Below, in pieces: positions 37,088-46,615 of a stretch of DNA of 64,000 bases; within the stretch, counting starts at the first letter, position 1; each line of letters begins with the position of its first letter. The translations under genes were made by a program, and so were the position numbers. The notes under the pieces were generated by a model, which did no database searches, was not told the DNA's origin, and was given only the letters and a program-made list of their open reading frames with translations. This DNA comes from Collinsella aerofaciens (GTDB taxonomy: Bacteria > Actinomycetota > Coriobacteriia > Coriobacteriales > Coriobacteriaceae), in NCBI RefSeq assembly GCF_963360655.1, contig NZ_OY725712.1, positions 992,001 to 1,056,000 on the forward strand, read 5' to 3'.

Positions 37088-37295
37088 AAAGTTGAAATAA
37101 AGATTCGATCTTGGGTCGGGTCCATTTTCGAACTGGCAAGCTGAGGATAGCCGAGCTCTCGATAGCGCAGGAGGCATCTTTCGCCACCGCAATACCGCTC
37201 GGCGCGAGTTGCGCGACGTGGGGCGCAAATGGGACACGCCTCCGCGAGCGGTCCGCACCCAATGTGGCAAAATCGAACTACTAAGGGGGCTCAGA

Positions 37296-38018
37296 ATGCT
37301 CAAGATTATTGCCTGCGACGACGACGTCGCTTTTCTAGATAGACTGCACCGGATGATCGACCGTTGGTCGAGCGAGACGGACACGGCGGTCGATGTTGCG
37401 CTCGTCACGCGCGGCGAGGACCTGCTGGCCCGCCATGCCGCATCGCGCGCCGACATCATCCTGCTCGACATGATCATGCCGCTCGTCAACGGCATGGACA
37501 CCGCGCGCGAATTGCGCCAGGCCGATACCGCCGTGCGCCTGGTGTTCCTCACCTCGTCGCCCGAGTTCGCACTGGAGTCCTACGAGGTCCGTGCCTTCGA
37601 CTATCTGCTCAAGCCCGTGACTTACGAACGCCTGGCGCAGTTGCTCGACGAGCTTTCGAGCATGCGCCCGGCGGCAACCGACGAGCTCGTGATCAAAACG
37701 TCCTTTGGCTACCACGCCCTGCGCCTGTCCGACATCGAATATGCCGAGGCGCGCAACAAGCACGTGGTCTTCCACCTGCGCGACGGACGCGATATCGAAG
37801 CACTCGAGTCGTTCCGCAGCGTCGAGGACCGCTTGGAGCAAAACGCAGTCTTCTTTAAATGCCACCGCAGCTACCAGGTCAACCTGCGCAATATCGATCA
37901 CTTTGACCGCACGGACATCGTCATGCGCTCGGGTGCGTGCATCCCGCTTTCGCGCAGCTGCAAGCAGGGATTCCAAGACGCCTACTTTGCGGTTCGCTTT
38001 GAGGGTGGGAGACACTGA
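37296..38018 (+). CDS. LytTR-family response regulator
   Basis: A 240-residue regulator from ATG 37296 behind AAGGGGG. Receiver domain with phospho-acceptor Asp58 (ADIILLDMIMPLVNGMDTAR) and the switch Lys in AFDYLLKPVTYERL. A LytTR DNA-binding domain follows (~residues 135-235: YAEARNKHVVFHLRDGRDIE, FFKCHRSYQVNLRNIDHF). This is the AgrA/VirR class, often controlling peptide, bacteriocin or adhesion genes. The stop overlaps the kinase start by one base. No peptide precursor or exporter is adjacent. Confidence 0.94.
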   Translation: MLKIIACDDDVAFLDRLHRMIDRWSSETDTAVDVALVTRGEDLLARHAASRADIILLDMIMPLVNGMDTARELRQADTAVRLVFLTSSPEFALESYEVRAFDYLLKPVTYERLAQLLDELSSMRPAATDELVIKTSFGYHALRLSDIEYAEARNKHVVFHLRDGRDIEALESFRSVEDRLEQNAVFFKCHRSYQVNLRNIDHFDRTDIVMRSGACIPLSRSCKQGFQDAYFAVRFEGGRH

Positions 38019-39295
38019 TGGTCTCCTCGGTCGAAATGGTCCTTTGGGCAATCCACCACGCCACGACGCTGCTCTTTGGCGTCTTTGCCTCGGCGGCGCT
38101 GTGCGGTATCGAGATCAACCGGCGTCATGCGCTTGAACTGGTGCTGGTCGGTGCCGTAACCGGCTGCGCATTTGGCCTCGCCAATGCCGTCGGCGGCGAG
38201 CTTTTCGCCCGCCAGGTATATCCGCTCGTCGTGCATCTGCCGCTCGTCATCTATTTGTGTGCGCGCTACCGCCTGAGCCCGCTGCTTGCCGTGCTCGGCA
38301 TTACGAGTGCCTATCTGAGCTGCCAGTTCAGCAATTGGATGGGCATCGCCGCATTTGCCGCAACCGATTCTCAGATCGCCTACTATCTGGCGCGCATCGC
38401 GACCACACTCGCCGTCTTTGCCGTCCTGTTGCATTGGGCCGGCGACATCGGTCCGCGCTTGGCGATTAAAAGCACCACCGAACTGGGCATCCTTTTAATC
38501 CTGCCGCTCGTCTATTACGTCTTTGACTATGCCACCAACGTCTACACCACGCTGTTCCACTCGGGCTCGGTGGTAACGGTTGAGTTTTTGGCATTTGCGC
38601 TCTGTGCCTTCTATCTTATGTTTCTTGCCGTTTACCTGCGCGAATACGAAGAAAAGGAAACCGCCGAGCGAGAGCGCTGGATGCTCGAAACCCGCGACAG
38701 CGCCGCCATCAAAGAGCTCGAGGCTTGGCGTCAATCTGGGCGCGAGCTGTCGATTCTTCGCCACGACATGCGCCACTTCCTACGCGGCCTGGCCGCTTTA
38801 ATCGAAGAGGGCCACACCGACGAGGCGCTCGATCGCATCGACGAACTCTGCGAAGCCGGCGACCGCACCGCCGTACGCCGCTTCTGCGCCAACGAGACCG
38901 TAAACATCGCGCTTTCGTCATTTAACTCGGATATCAATAGAAACGGCATTACCGCCAACCTGCGCGCCGCCGTACCCGAAACCATCCACGTAGGTGACGC
39001 CGACCTGTTTAGCGTGCTCTCAAATGCCTTGGAAAACGCTATCACCGCCGCAAGCACCGCACCCCAAGGAAAGCGATTCGTCAACTTTGACCTGCGATTA
39101 GAGAACGGCCAGCTGCTGCTGTTAGTTTCCAACACGTTTGACCGCGCGCCGCGCATGGTCGACGGCATGCCCGTAGCCGGGCACACCGGACACGGCTTTG
39201 GAACCAAGAGCATTAAGCTTGCCGTCGAACGCATGAACGGCAACTGCCAGTTCCGCATTAACGGCGATCGGTTTGAGCTGCGCGCTGTGATGTAG
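38018..39295 (+). CDS. GHKL-type sensor histidine kinase (AgrC-like)
   Basis: A 425-residue membrane kinase with six or seven N-terminal helices (residues ~1-205), a short coiled linker, the phospho-accepting His in LSILRHDMRHFLRGLAALIE, and a GHKL ATPase domain (VLSNALENAITAASTAPQ; GHTGHGFGTKSIKLAVERMN). It pairs with the upstream LytTR regulator, to which it is translationally coupled. The signal is unknown; AgrC-class kinases often sense peptides. Confidence 0.93.
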   Translation: MVSSVEMVLWAIHHATTLLFGVFASAALCGIEINRRHALELVLVGAVTGCAFGLANAVGGELFARQVYPLVVHLPLVIYLCARYRLSPLLAVLGITSAYLSCQFSNWMGIAAFAATDSQIAYYLARIATTLAVFAVLLHWAGDIGPRLAIKSTTELGILLILPLVYYVFDYATNVYTTLFHSGSVVTVEFLAFALCAFYLMFLAVYLREYEEKETAERERWMLETRDSAAIKELEAWRQSGRELSILRHDMRHFLRGLAALIEEGHTDEALDRIDELCEAGDRTAVRRFCANETVNIALSSFNSDINRNGITANLRAAVPETIHVGDADLFSVLSNALENAITAASTAPQGKRFVNFDLRLENGQLLLLVSNTFDRAPRMVDGMPVAGHTGHGFGTKSIKLAVERMNGNCQFRINGDRFELRAVM

Positions 39296-39359
39296 AAGTG
39301 CGGCGCCGATCTCGAGGCGTGCCTTGCCCGCCAGACAATCGCTCGCCGGCGCCAATCCG

Positions 39360-39935
39360 CTACAGCGGAGCGGCTGCCGGGGTCAGCTGCTTGATGTATG
39401 CCCACATGCGCTGCTTGGCGGCTTTGTCAGTGAGCGCCGCCTCAAAACCGTCGAGCGCGAGCACGCGGCGGCCCTGCACATGGGCGACCAGGCCGGGCTT
39501 GAGCATGGCGGTGTCGAAGTCATCGATCGCCACGAGCATATCGGCGTAGGTCTCGCGCATGGCGTCAGCCGCGTTGTTGTCGAGCAGTAGCACCGCCTCG
39601 GGGTCCAAAGCCTCAAGCGCCTCACGGAACAGCTCGCACGGCAGAGTCTCGCCCACCGCGACCGCTCCGTCACCCACGCCGGCGACGCTTGCCAGCACGC
39701 AAAAATCCTCGGGCGCGTAGCCGATGGCCCCAAGCGCCTTGCGCAACGCCGCGCCATCCGGGCCGGCGGCAAGCTCGCCACCCGAACGCTCGGCCTCGTC
39801 CAAATCGCCTTTGACCAGCACGATCGGCGAGCACGCGTTGCCCGCGATACGCACGCCACGGACCGCAAGCGATGTGAGCTCCTGCTCGGCCGCCTGGGCG
39901 ATGGCTTCTTTTTTCTGGCTTTGTGACGTGGACAT
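39360..39935 (-). CDS. Unknown protein, possibly a degenerate uracil-DNA-glycosylase-fold protein
   Basis: A 191-residue protein from ATG 39935 (STSQSQKKEAIAQAAEQELT). GVRIAGNACSPIVLVKGDLD, LRKALGAIGYAPEDFCVLAS and ALDPEAVLLLDNNAADAMRE follow the order of family 4 uracil-DNA glycosylases (VGEAPG region, ALxALGxxxED, LxPxVIxxxGxxAAxAL). The catalytic GExPG loop and Fe-S cysteines are not recognisable, so activity is doubtful. The resemblance is by eye only. Confidence 0.5.
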   Translation of the reverse strand: MSTSQSQKKEAIAQAAEQELTSLAVRGVRIAGNACSPIVLVKGDLDEAERSGGELAAGPDGAALRKALGAIGYAPEDFCVLASVAGVGDGAVAVGETLPCELFREALEALDPEAVLLLDNNAADAMRETYADMLVAIDDFDTAMLKPGLVAHVQGRRVLALDGFEAALTDKAAKQRMWAYIKQLTPAAAPL

Positions 39936-40071
39936 GCGCTCTCCAATCGTTTGCGTGCCCACCATTATATAAAAGAGCTGCCCGCGAGTGGTTGCTTTGC
40001 GGGCGGCTGGGTATAAGCACGGTCGTACTGAGTTTTACGCGGCCGAGCCGCGTCGCATTATGGAGGTCACC

Positions 40072-40392
40072 ATGGCTGACATTAATCAGATTACCCCCGA
40101 GAACTTCGATTCCATCGTTAACGACAGCCTGCCCGTGCTGGTCGATTTTTGGGCACCGTGGTGCGGGCCCTGTCGATCCCTCTCGCCCATCGTTGACGAG
40201 GTTGCCGATGAGCTGGCGGGCAAGCTCGCCGTTGCCAAGTGCAACGTCGACGACAACCAGGACCTGGCCATGAAGTATGGCGTCATGAGCATCCCCACGC
40301 TGATTGTGTTTAAGAACGGCGAGGAGATTGACCGCTCGGTTGGCGCTCTGCCCAAGGCGAGACTGCAGGCGCTGCTGGAGAAGCATCTGTAA
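40072..40392 (+). CDS. trxA: Thioredoxin
   Basis: A 106-residue thioredoxin from ATG 40072 behind GGAGG. The redox motif WCGPC (residues 30-34) lies in LVDFWAPWCGPCRSLSPIVD; cis-Pro in MSIPTLIVFKNGEEID. It reduces protein disulfides with thioredoxin reductase, which is not in the window. It appears to be a single gene. Confidence 0.96.
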   Translation: MADINQITPENFDSIVNDSLPVLVDFWAPWCGPCRSLSPIVDEVADELAGKLAVAKCNVDDNQDLAMKYGVMSIPTLIVFKNGEEIDRSVGALPKARLQALLEKHL

Positions 40393-40513
40393 TACGCTTG
40401 TTACATGTTACCGTCTGCCTGCCGTCCATGAGCGGTTTTGCACCGCTCGCCGGACCGCCGGGTGCGGCGCGGGCGACCACGGATAGTATGGTAGTTACAA
40501 ACAGCCCCCAGTG

Positions 40514-40548
40514 AACGGGTGCGGGTCGCACAGACTCGTACCCGTTTT
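40514..40548 (+). terminator. Terminator-like hairpin between trxA and the nikR operon
   Basis: AACGGGTGCGGGT pairs with ACTCGTACCCGTT (one or two G-T pairs), followed by TTTCTT. Confidence 0.65.
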
Positions 40549-40623
40549 CTTATGCAGCTGCGCGCAGAGCGGGCGTAGTAAAATCTGAACCACTGAACTG
40601 CCCCATACAAAAGGAGATTTCCC

Positions 40624-40872
40624 ATGCATGACGTCGGAATGAACATGAGCCAGCTTGCCATGAGCGTCAAGCAGGTCGACGATACCATCGAGCTCGCTCA
40701 CGAGTGGAGCCATCAGCTGCTGCATGCGACCGAGAATTTTGACATGGAGCGCATCGGCGCCAAGCTCGAGGCCGCCATGGCCGCGCTGCACGAGGCCCAC
40801 GACGCACTCGAGGGCTACGAAGAGGCCATCGAGGCCGACCACAACTCCGTCGGCTCCGTGAAGCTGGTGTAA
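40624..40872 (+). CDS. Small His-containing helical protein upstream of nikR
   Basis: An 82-residue protein with a good ribosome site (AAAGGAG). It is predicted mostly helical, with MSQLAMSVKQVDDTIELAHE and an amphipathic stretch RIGAKLEAAMAALHEAHDAL; seven His are spread along it. No known family. It stops one base before the nikR GTG, so the two are almost certainly co-expressed, and a role in nickel handling is a reasonable guess. Confidence 0.75.
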   Translation: MHDVGMNMSQLAMSVKQVDDTIELAHEWSHQLLHATENFDMERIGAKLEAAMAALHEAHDALEGYEEAIEADHNSVGSVKLV

Positions 40873-40873
40873 A

Positions 40874-41386
40874 GTGGCCGAACACAAGCACGGCTGCGGG
40901 TACGAGCACGAGCATCCGCACGGGGCGGACGGTGACGCGGGCTGCCACTGTAGTGGCTCCGGCTCCGAGCTGGTCCGTTTTTCGGTTACCGCACCCGACG
41001 ACCTGCTGCGCCGTTTTGACGAGCAGATCGCGCGCCGCGGCGACGTGGCCAACCGCTCCGAGGCCGTGCGCGACCTGATTCGCGCCTCGATCGCCAAGGA
41101 GCAGATGCGCACGCCCGATGAGCATGTTATCGGGTCGCTCACCATGATTTACGACCACCATACCGGCGACCTGACGCGCCGTCTGGACGAAGTGCAGCAC
41201 GACTACACCGACGAGATCGTATCGACGATGCACGTGCATCTGGATCACCACAACTGCCTGGAGATTCTGGCGCTCAAGGGCCGTGGCGAGCGCGTCTACG
41301 AACTAGCCGACCGCCTGCTGGGCCTGCGCGGCGTTAAGCACGGCGAGCTCACCTGCGCCGCCACCAAGCAGAGCCTGGGGCTGTAA
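40874..41386 (+). CDS. nikR: Nickel-responsive regulator NikR with His/Cys-rich N-terminal extension
   Basis: A 170-residue protein starting at GTG 40874. Residues 1-~32 form an unusual His/Cys-rich leader (HKHGCGYEHEHPHG, GCHC). The ribbon-helix-helix follows (VRFSVTAPDDLLRRFDEQIA, NRSEAVRDLIRASI) and the ACT-like nickel domain (residues ~85-165) keeps the His/Cys ligands in TMIYDHHTGDL, VSTMHVHLDHHNCLEILALK. NikR represses nickel uptake genes when nickel is plentiful. The gene lies just upstream of hypF, linking nickel sensing to hydrogenase assembly. Confidence 0.94.
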   Translation: MAEHKHGCGYEHEHPHGADGDAGCHCSGSGSELVRFSVTAPDDLLRRFDEQIARRGDVANRSEAVRDLIRASIAKEQMRTPDEHVIGSLTMIYDHHTGDLTRRLDEVQHDYTDEIVSTMHVHLDHHNCLEILALKGRGERVYELADRLLGLRGVKHGELTCAATKQSLGL

Positions 41387-41415
41387 CAGCACACATTTCA
41401 ACGAAGGAGGGTCGC

Positions 41416-43887
41416 ATGCGACATGCGCATATCCATGTAACGGGCATTGTGCAGGGCGTCGGCATGCGGCCGTTTGTGTATCGCGAGGCCATGGCGCACG
41501 GCATTTGCGGCTGGGTGCTCAACGCGGGCGACGGCGTGCATATCGAGGCGCACGCCCTAAGCGAGTCGCTCGACGAATTTGTTGACGCACTTTCCGAGCA
41601 TGCGCCTGCGGCGTCTCGCGTGGAGCATGTCGAGGTTGTAGACCTAGCACCCGGCAACTGGGATGCCGCTAACGAGCAGGGCTTTCGCATTGTGGCGTCG
41701 CAGGACCAGACCGCGCACACAACGCTCGTCTCGCCCGATATCGCCACCTGCAACGATTGCTTGCGCGAATTGTTCGATCCCACCGACCGACGCTATCACT
41801 ACCCCTTTATCAACTGCACTAACTGCGGGCCACGCTTTACCATCATCCGCTCGCTGCCTTACGATCGAGCGGCTACCTCGATGGACCGTTTTCCCATGTG
41901 CCCCGAGTGTGCCGCGGAGTATGCCAATCCGCTCGACCGGCGTTTTCACGCGCAGCCCGATGCCTGCTTTGATTGCGGGCCGCATATTGCGTGGCGTGAG
42001 GCTGTGAACGGCGATGCGTGCGGGAATTCGTCCGCGACACCGGCCGTCGGCACCACACGCGAGGCCAGCGACGCCATCATCGAGCGCTACGTTGAGCTGC
42101 TGGCCAGCGGTGGCGTCGTCGCCATCAAGGGCCTGGGCGGATTCCATCTAGCCTGTGATGCTGCCAACGAGCAGGCGGTGGCCGAGTTGCGCCGTCGCAA
42201 ACGCCGCAGCAACAAACCACTTGCCGTCATGGTACGCAGTCTTGCCGATGCCGGGCGCCTGTGTCATATCGACGATGCTGAACGCGATCTGCTCGCTGGC
42301 AGTATCCGCCCCATCGTGCTGCTGCGCCGGCGCACTGTTAGCGAGGACAACGACGGTTCCCCCGACATCCTCGCCCTCGCGCCATCTGTCGCGCACGACC
42401 TGCCCGAGCTCGGCGTCATGCTCCCCTATACCCCGCTTCAGCATCTGTTGCTTGCCGCGGCAGAAGTCTGCGGTATGCACGCGCTCGTCATGACCAGCGG
42501 AAACCTGAGCGAAGAACCCATCGAGACCGACGACGACCTTGCCTGGGAACACCTCGTTGCTGCCGGCATCGCCGACGCGTTGCTCGGTAACGACCGCGCG
42601 ATCCTCTCGCGCTACGACGACTCTGTAGTGCGCGTGGTCGACGGCGCCGTTATGCCCGTGCGCCGCGCTCGCGGATATGCACCCCAGCCGCTGCCGTTGC
42701 CGGCGCTCGACCGCGCTCCGTCCTGCGTGCTCGCCTGCGGGCCACAACAAAAGGCCACGATTGCGCTCACGCGTGAAGGGACGAACGGCGAGGCAACCTG
42801 TTTTGTGTCGCAGCATATCGGCGATGTTGAAAACGGCGGGACCTTCGATGCCTGGAACGCTGCGCGCACGCGCTTGGAAGATCTCTTTGATTTGGCGCCC
42901 GCCGCCTTGGCCTGCGATTTACACCCCAGCTATCTATCGGGCCAGTGGGCGCGCGAGCAGGCGCGAAAATGCAATCTGCCGCTCGTCGAGGTGCAGCACC
43001 ATCATGCGCATATCGCGAGCGTAATGGCCGAAGCCATCGCCGCGGGCCAGCTTACAACCGACGCGCGTGTCCTTGGCATCGCCTTTGACGGCACCGGCGC
43101 CGGCACCGATGGGACCATTTGGGGCGGCGAGTTTCTTGTTGCCAGCCTTGGCGGCTTTGAGCGCGCCGCGCATTTGCGCACCTGGGCGCTCCCCGGCGGG
43201 GCGGCCTCCGTGCGCGACGCCTGCCGCAACGCCTTTGCCCTGCTCAGTGAGCTCGGCCTGCTCGAGCACCCAGGTGCCGCTCGGCTTTTGGACAGCCTCG
43301 GCGAGCAAACGCGCAGCGTGACAGCCACCATGATCGAGCGCGGCATCAACAGCCCGCGTACCAGCAGCATGGGGCGTCTCTTTGATGCCGCGGCAGCAAT
43401 TCTGGGCATCTGCGACAAGGCAACCTACGAGGGCGAACCCGCCATCGAGCTTGAGGCTGCCGCCTGGCGCGCGCTCGACAACGAAATCGCCCATTTTCCC
43501 GACGACAACGCCGGCCATTTCGCATCTGGCCCATCGTGGCCGGACGGCCCCTATGTTCTGGACCAGAAAGCACTCTTTGAGGCACTTTTGGGAGGAATTG
43601 AAGCCGGAGCGCCCGCCGACAGGCTCTCACTCGACTTCCATGTCGCCGTCGCGCGCTCCTCGGCGCGCATCGCCAGCGATATCTGCGTGCACGAGGGCAT
43701 CGATACCGTCGCGCTCTCGGGCGGCGTGTTCATGAACCGACTTCTGCTTCAACTCCTCACCCGCGAGCTCAAAAGCGCAGGCCTTACTGTCCTCGTCCCC
43801 CAAACCGTGCCCGTTAACGACGGCTGCATCGCCTACGGTCAGGCGGCAGTCGCACGCACCCGCCTCGCACAGGTCGCACCGCAATAG
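41416..43887 (+). CDS. hypF: Carbamoyltransferase HypF
   Basis: An 823-residue maturation enzyme behind AAGGAGG. Acylphosphatase domain (IHVTGIVQGVGMRPFVYREA), two zinc-finger segments (CNDCLRELFDPTDRRYHYPF with CTNCGPRF; CPECAAEY ... CFDCGPH), YrdC-like domain (AIKGLGGFHLACDAANEQAV, RRKRRSNKPLAVMVRS) and Kae1-like carbamoyltransferase domain (EVQHHHAHIASVMAE; AFDGTGAGTDGTIWGGEF). It makes thiocarboxamide on HypE from carbamoyl phosphate, the source of the CN ligands of [NiFe]-hydrogenase. First of hypF-C-D-E. Confidence 0.97.
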   Translation: MRHAHIHVTGIVQGVGMRPFVYREAMAHGICGWVLNAGDGVHIEAHALSESLDEFVDALSEHAPAASRVEHVEVVDLAPGNWDAANEQGFRIVASQDQTAHTTLVSPDIATCNDCLRELFDPTDRRYHYPFINCTNCGPRFTIIRSLPYDRAATSMDRFPMCPECAAEYANPLDRRFHAQPDACFDCGPHIAWREAVNGDACGNSSATPAVGTTREASDAIIERYVELLASGGVVAIKGLGGFHLACDAANEQAVAELRRRKRRSNKPLAVMVRSLADAGRLCHIDDAERDLLAGSIRPIVLLRRRTVSEDNDGSPDILALAPSVAHDLPELGVMLPYTPLQHLLLAAAEVCGMHALVMTSGNLSEEPIETDDDLAWEHLVAAGIADALLGNDRAILSRYDDSVVRVVDGAVMPVRRARGYAPQPLPLPALDRAPSCVLACGPQQKATIALTREGTNGEATCFVSQHIGDVENGGTFDAWNAARTRLEDLFDLAPAALACDLHPSYLSGQWAREQARKCNLPLVEVQHHHAHIASVMAEAIAAGQLTTDARVLGIAFDGTGAGTDGTIWGGEFLVASLGGFERAAHLRTWALPGGAASVRDACRNAFALLSELGLLEHPGAARLLDSLGEQTRSVTATMIERGINSPRTSSMGRLFDAAAAILGICDKATYEGEPAIELEAAAWRALDNEIAHFPDDNAGHFASGPSWPDGPYVLDQKALFEALLGGIEAGAPADRLSLDFHVAVARSSARIASDICVHEGIDTVALSGGVFMNRLLLQLLTRELKSAGLTVLVPQTVPVNDGCIAYGQAAVARTRLAQVAPQ

Positions 43888-44018
43888 GCTGTTCGGCCAG
43901 CCCACAAGCCGCCGTCTCACAGGTGTAGCGCGTTTGCCCGCAGCGCCCGCGAGCGCTACCATCAACTGATGGATTATCGAGCGCCCGTCCAGCGCAAAGC
44001 GTATAAAAGGGGAACAAT

Positions 44019-44279
44019 ATGTGCCTTGCCGTTCCCGGTAAAGTAGTCAAACGCGACGACGACCTCAAGGCCACCGTCGACATGATGGGCATCGAGCGCC
44101 CCGTGTCGCTACGACTCGTGCCGACGGCACAGGTTGGCGACTATATTCTCGTACACGCCGGCTTTGGCATCCAGATCGTCGACGAGCAGGAAGCGCAGGA
44201 GACGCTCGAGCTCGTTAATGCCATGAGCGAACTGGTCGAAGAAGACCAACTTGCCACTAACCCGGCCGAGGCATACTAG
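44019..44279 (+). CDS. hypC: HypC/HybG/HupF family hydrogenase assembly chaperone
   Basis: An 86-residue protein beginning MCLAVPGKVVKRDDDLKATV; the Cys2 needed for iron carriage is present. It moves the Fe(CN)2CO unit between HypD and the hydrogenase large subunit. The last base of its TAG is the first base of the hypD GTG. Confidence 0.96.
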   Translation: MCLAVPGKVVKRDDDLKATVDMMGIERPVSLRLVPTAQVGDYILVHAGFGIQIVDEQEAQETLELVNAMSELVEEDQLATNPAEAY

Positions 44280-45394
44280 TGGCGGCCGGACAGCCGGCTC
44301 GCTCCGGTATCGACTTTTCGGCATTTCGCGATTCCAAGCTGGCCCGCGAGCTCATCGAACGCATCCATGAACTCGTCGGCGACCGCACCATCAACCTTAT
44401 GGAAGTCTGCGGCACGCACACCGTGAGCATCGGCCGCTATGGCTTTCGCTCCATTATGCCGGTCGGGCTCAAGCTGCTGAGCGGCCCGGGCTGTCCCGTC
44501 TGCGTTACCGCCAACCGCGACATCGACCACGCAATCGCGCTCGCCAACATAGACGGCGCCATCATCACCACCTTTGGCGACATGATGCGCGTGCCCGGAT
44601 CGTCCACCTCGCTCGCTGTGCAAAAGGCGGCAGGGCGCGACATCCGCATCGTCTATTCCCCGCTCGATGCGCTCGACATTGCCGAGCAGAACCCCGATCG
44701 TCCGGTCATTTTTATGGGCGTGGGCTTTGAGACCACAACTCCCACCATCGCCGCCGCCATCTTGGAGGCCGAGGCGCGCGGACTTTTGAACTTCTCGGTC
44801 TATTGCGCCCACAAGACCACGCCGCCGGCGTTGCGCGCCATCGCCAACGATCCCGAGACCGCCATCGACGGCTTTATCCTGCCGGGCCACGTCGCCACCA
44901 TCACGGGCTTGGCGCCCTTTAGCTTTTTGGTCGATGAGTTCGATACCCCGGGCGTGGTCACGGGATTTGAACCGGTCGATATCCTGCAGGGCATCTGCAT
45001 GCTGGTCCAGATGATTGTCGAGGGCAGGCCCGCGATTGGCAACGCCTACCGCCGTGGCGTCAACGCAGACGGCAACCCCGTGGCGCGCCAGCTGGTCGAG
45101 CAGGTGTTTGAGCCGTGCGATACCACGTGGCGCGGGCTGGGGCCGATTGCCAACTCGGGCCTTTCCATCCGCCCCGAGTTCTCGCGCTTTGATGCCCGCG
45201 CTCGCTTTGACGTGCCCGTTGAGGCGACGGTCGAGCCGCGTGGATGCCGCTGCGGCGACGTGCTGCGCGGGGCCATTACGCCGAGCAGCTGCCCGCTCTT
45301 TGGCCGCACCTGCACGCCCGAGCATCCCGTCGGCCCGTGCATGGTGAGCTCCGAGGGCAGCTGCGCGGCGTACCACCGCTACCGCGACTATTAG
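44279..45394 (+). CDS. hypD: Hydrogenase formation protein HypD
   Basis: A 371-residue [4Fe-4S] protein starting at GTG 44279. Signature MEVCGGTHT-like MEVCGTHTVSIGRYGFRS, GPGCPVCVTA, and C-terminal cluster cysteines in CRCGDVLRGAITPSSCPLFG and CTPEHPVGPCMVSSEGSCAA. With HypC and HypE it builds the cyanide/CO-liganded iron centre. A family G hairpin follows its stop. Confidence 0.97.
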   Translation: MAAGQPARSGIDFSAFRDSKLARELIERIHELVGDRTINLMEVCGTHTVSIGRYGFRSIMPVGLKLLSGPGCPVCVTANRDIDHAIALANIDGAIITTFGDMMRVPGSSTSLAVQKAAGRDIRIVYSPLDALDIAEQNPDRPVIFMGVGFETTTPTIAAAILEAEARGLLNFSVYCAHKTTPPALRAIANDPETAIDGFILPGHVATITGLAPFSFLVDEFDTPGVVTGFEPVDILQGICMLVQMIVEGRPAIGNAYRRGVNADGNPVARQLVEQVFEPCDTTWRGLGPIANSGLSIRPEFSRFDARARFDVPVEATVEPRGCRCGDVLRGAITPSSCPLFGRTCTPEHPVGPCMVSSEGSCAAYHRYRDY

Positions 45395-45397
45395 GTT

Positions 45398-45419
45398 CCG
45401 CCGTTCTAACGAACGGCGG
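45398..45419. repeat. Palindrome, family G copy, between hypD and hypE
   Basis: CCGCCGTTC/GAACGGCGG with centre TAAC, almost identical to the hypA-upstream copy at 10351-10372. Placed between two genes of the same pathway it could lower hypE transcript or protect hypD mRNA ends. Confidence 0.65.
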
Positions 45420-45475
45420 ACCGGTCGACGCTGCGCCTCACCCATATAATTCCACCCACGATTGGAGTTTTCGAT

Positions 45476-46510
45476 ATGTCCCATAGCATCACCGATAGCA
45501 CCGTCCTGTTGGGCCACGGCTCTGGCGGTCAGATGATGAAACGCATCATCGATGAGGTCTTTTTGGATGCCTTTGGGTCGCCCGAGCTGCTCGAAGGCAA
45601 CGACGCCGGCGTCGCCGCGCTGCCCGCGAGCGGGCGCATCGCCATGTCGACCGACAGCTTTGTGGTCTCGCCGCAGTTCTTCCCCGGCGGCAATATCGGC
45701 CGCCTCGCCGTGTGCGGAACCGTCAACGACGTCGCGACCTCGGGTGCCAACGTGCGCTACCTATCGTGCGGCTTTATCCTCGAAGAGGGCTATCCCATGG
45801 ATAAGCTCCGCCAGATTGTGCAGACGATGGCCGAGACGGCGCGCGAGGCGGATGTGTCCATAATCACGGGCGACACCAAGGTGGTCGAGCGCGGCGGGGC
45901 CGACGGCGTCTATATCAATACCGCCGGCGTGGGCGAGGTGCCTGCGGGCGTGGCGCTCAGCGGCGCCAACTGCCAGCCCGGCGATGTCATTCTGGTATCG
46001 GGTACGTTGGGCGACCACGGCATCGCCATCATGAGCCAGCGCGAGGGCTTGGCGTTTTCGAGCACGATCGAAAGCGACGCCGCGCCGCTCAACCACCTGA
46101 TTGCCGATGTGCTTGCCGCAGCACCCGACACACGCTGCTTTCGCGACCCCACGCGCGGTGGCTTGGCGTCCACACTCAACGAGTTTGCCCAAGCCAGCGT
46201 CATTGCCATGGAGATCGACGAGAATGCTGTGCCCGTGCGTCCCGATGTGCAGGCGGCTTGCGAGATGCTCGGCTATGACGTGCTGCAGGTGGCAAATGAG
46301 GGCAAGATGGTTGCCGTCGTGCCGGCCGAGCAAGCCGATGCCGCGCTGAGCGCCATGCGCGCTGCCCGCTACGGCGAGAATGCCGCCGTCATCGGTCGCG
46401 TGCTGCCGCTTGCCGAGGGCGCCCGTCCCGCCGTGCGCGTGCGCACCGGCTGGGGTTCGACCCGCATCCTCGACATGCTTGTAGGAGAGCAGCTGCCGAG
46501 AATTTGCTAA
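45476..46510 (+). CDS. hypE: Hydrogenase expression/formation protein HypE
   Basis: A 344-residue PurM-like enzyme: VLLGHGSGGQMMKRIIDEVF, EGNDAGVAALPASGRIAMST, GDTKVVERGGADGVYINTAG, and DPTRGGLASTLNEFAQ. It ends LGEQLPRIC: the C-terminal Cys, which carries the carbamoyl/cyano group, is the last residue as required. Part of hypF-C-D-E, with an 81-bp gap after hypD. Confidence 0.97.
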   Translation: MSHSITDSTVLLGHGSGGQMMKRIIDEVFLDAFGSPELLEGNDAGVAALPASGRIAMSTDSFVVSPQFFPGGNIGRLAVCGTVNDVATSGANVRYLSCGFILEEGYPMDKLRQIVQTMAETAREADVSIITGDTKVVERGGADGVYINTAGVGEVPAGVALSGANCQPGDVILVSGTLGDHGIAIMSQREGLAFSSTIESDAAPLNHLIADVLAAAPDTRCFRDPTRGGLASTLNEFAQASVIAMEIDENAVPVRPDVQAACEMLGYDVLQVANEGKMVAVVPAEQADAALSAMRAARYGENAAVIGRVLPLAEGARPAVRVRTGWGSTRILDMLVGEQLPRIC

Positions 46511-46615
46511 CGACAAAGGCTCAGGGCTATTAAAGATATTCAGATTCCAAACATGCCCGGCACGCATGCCCAGTATCATGGGGTGCGTTTTACAACTCAA
46601 GCGGCAGGAGCACCC

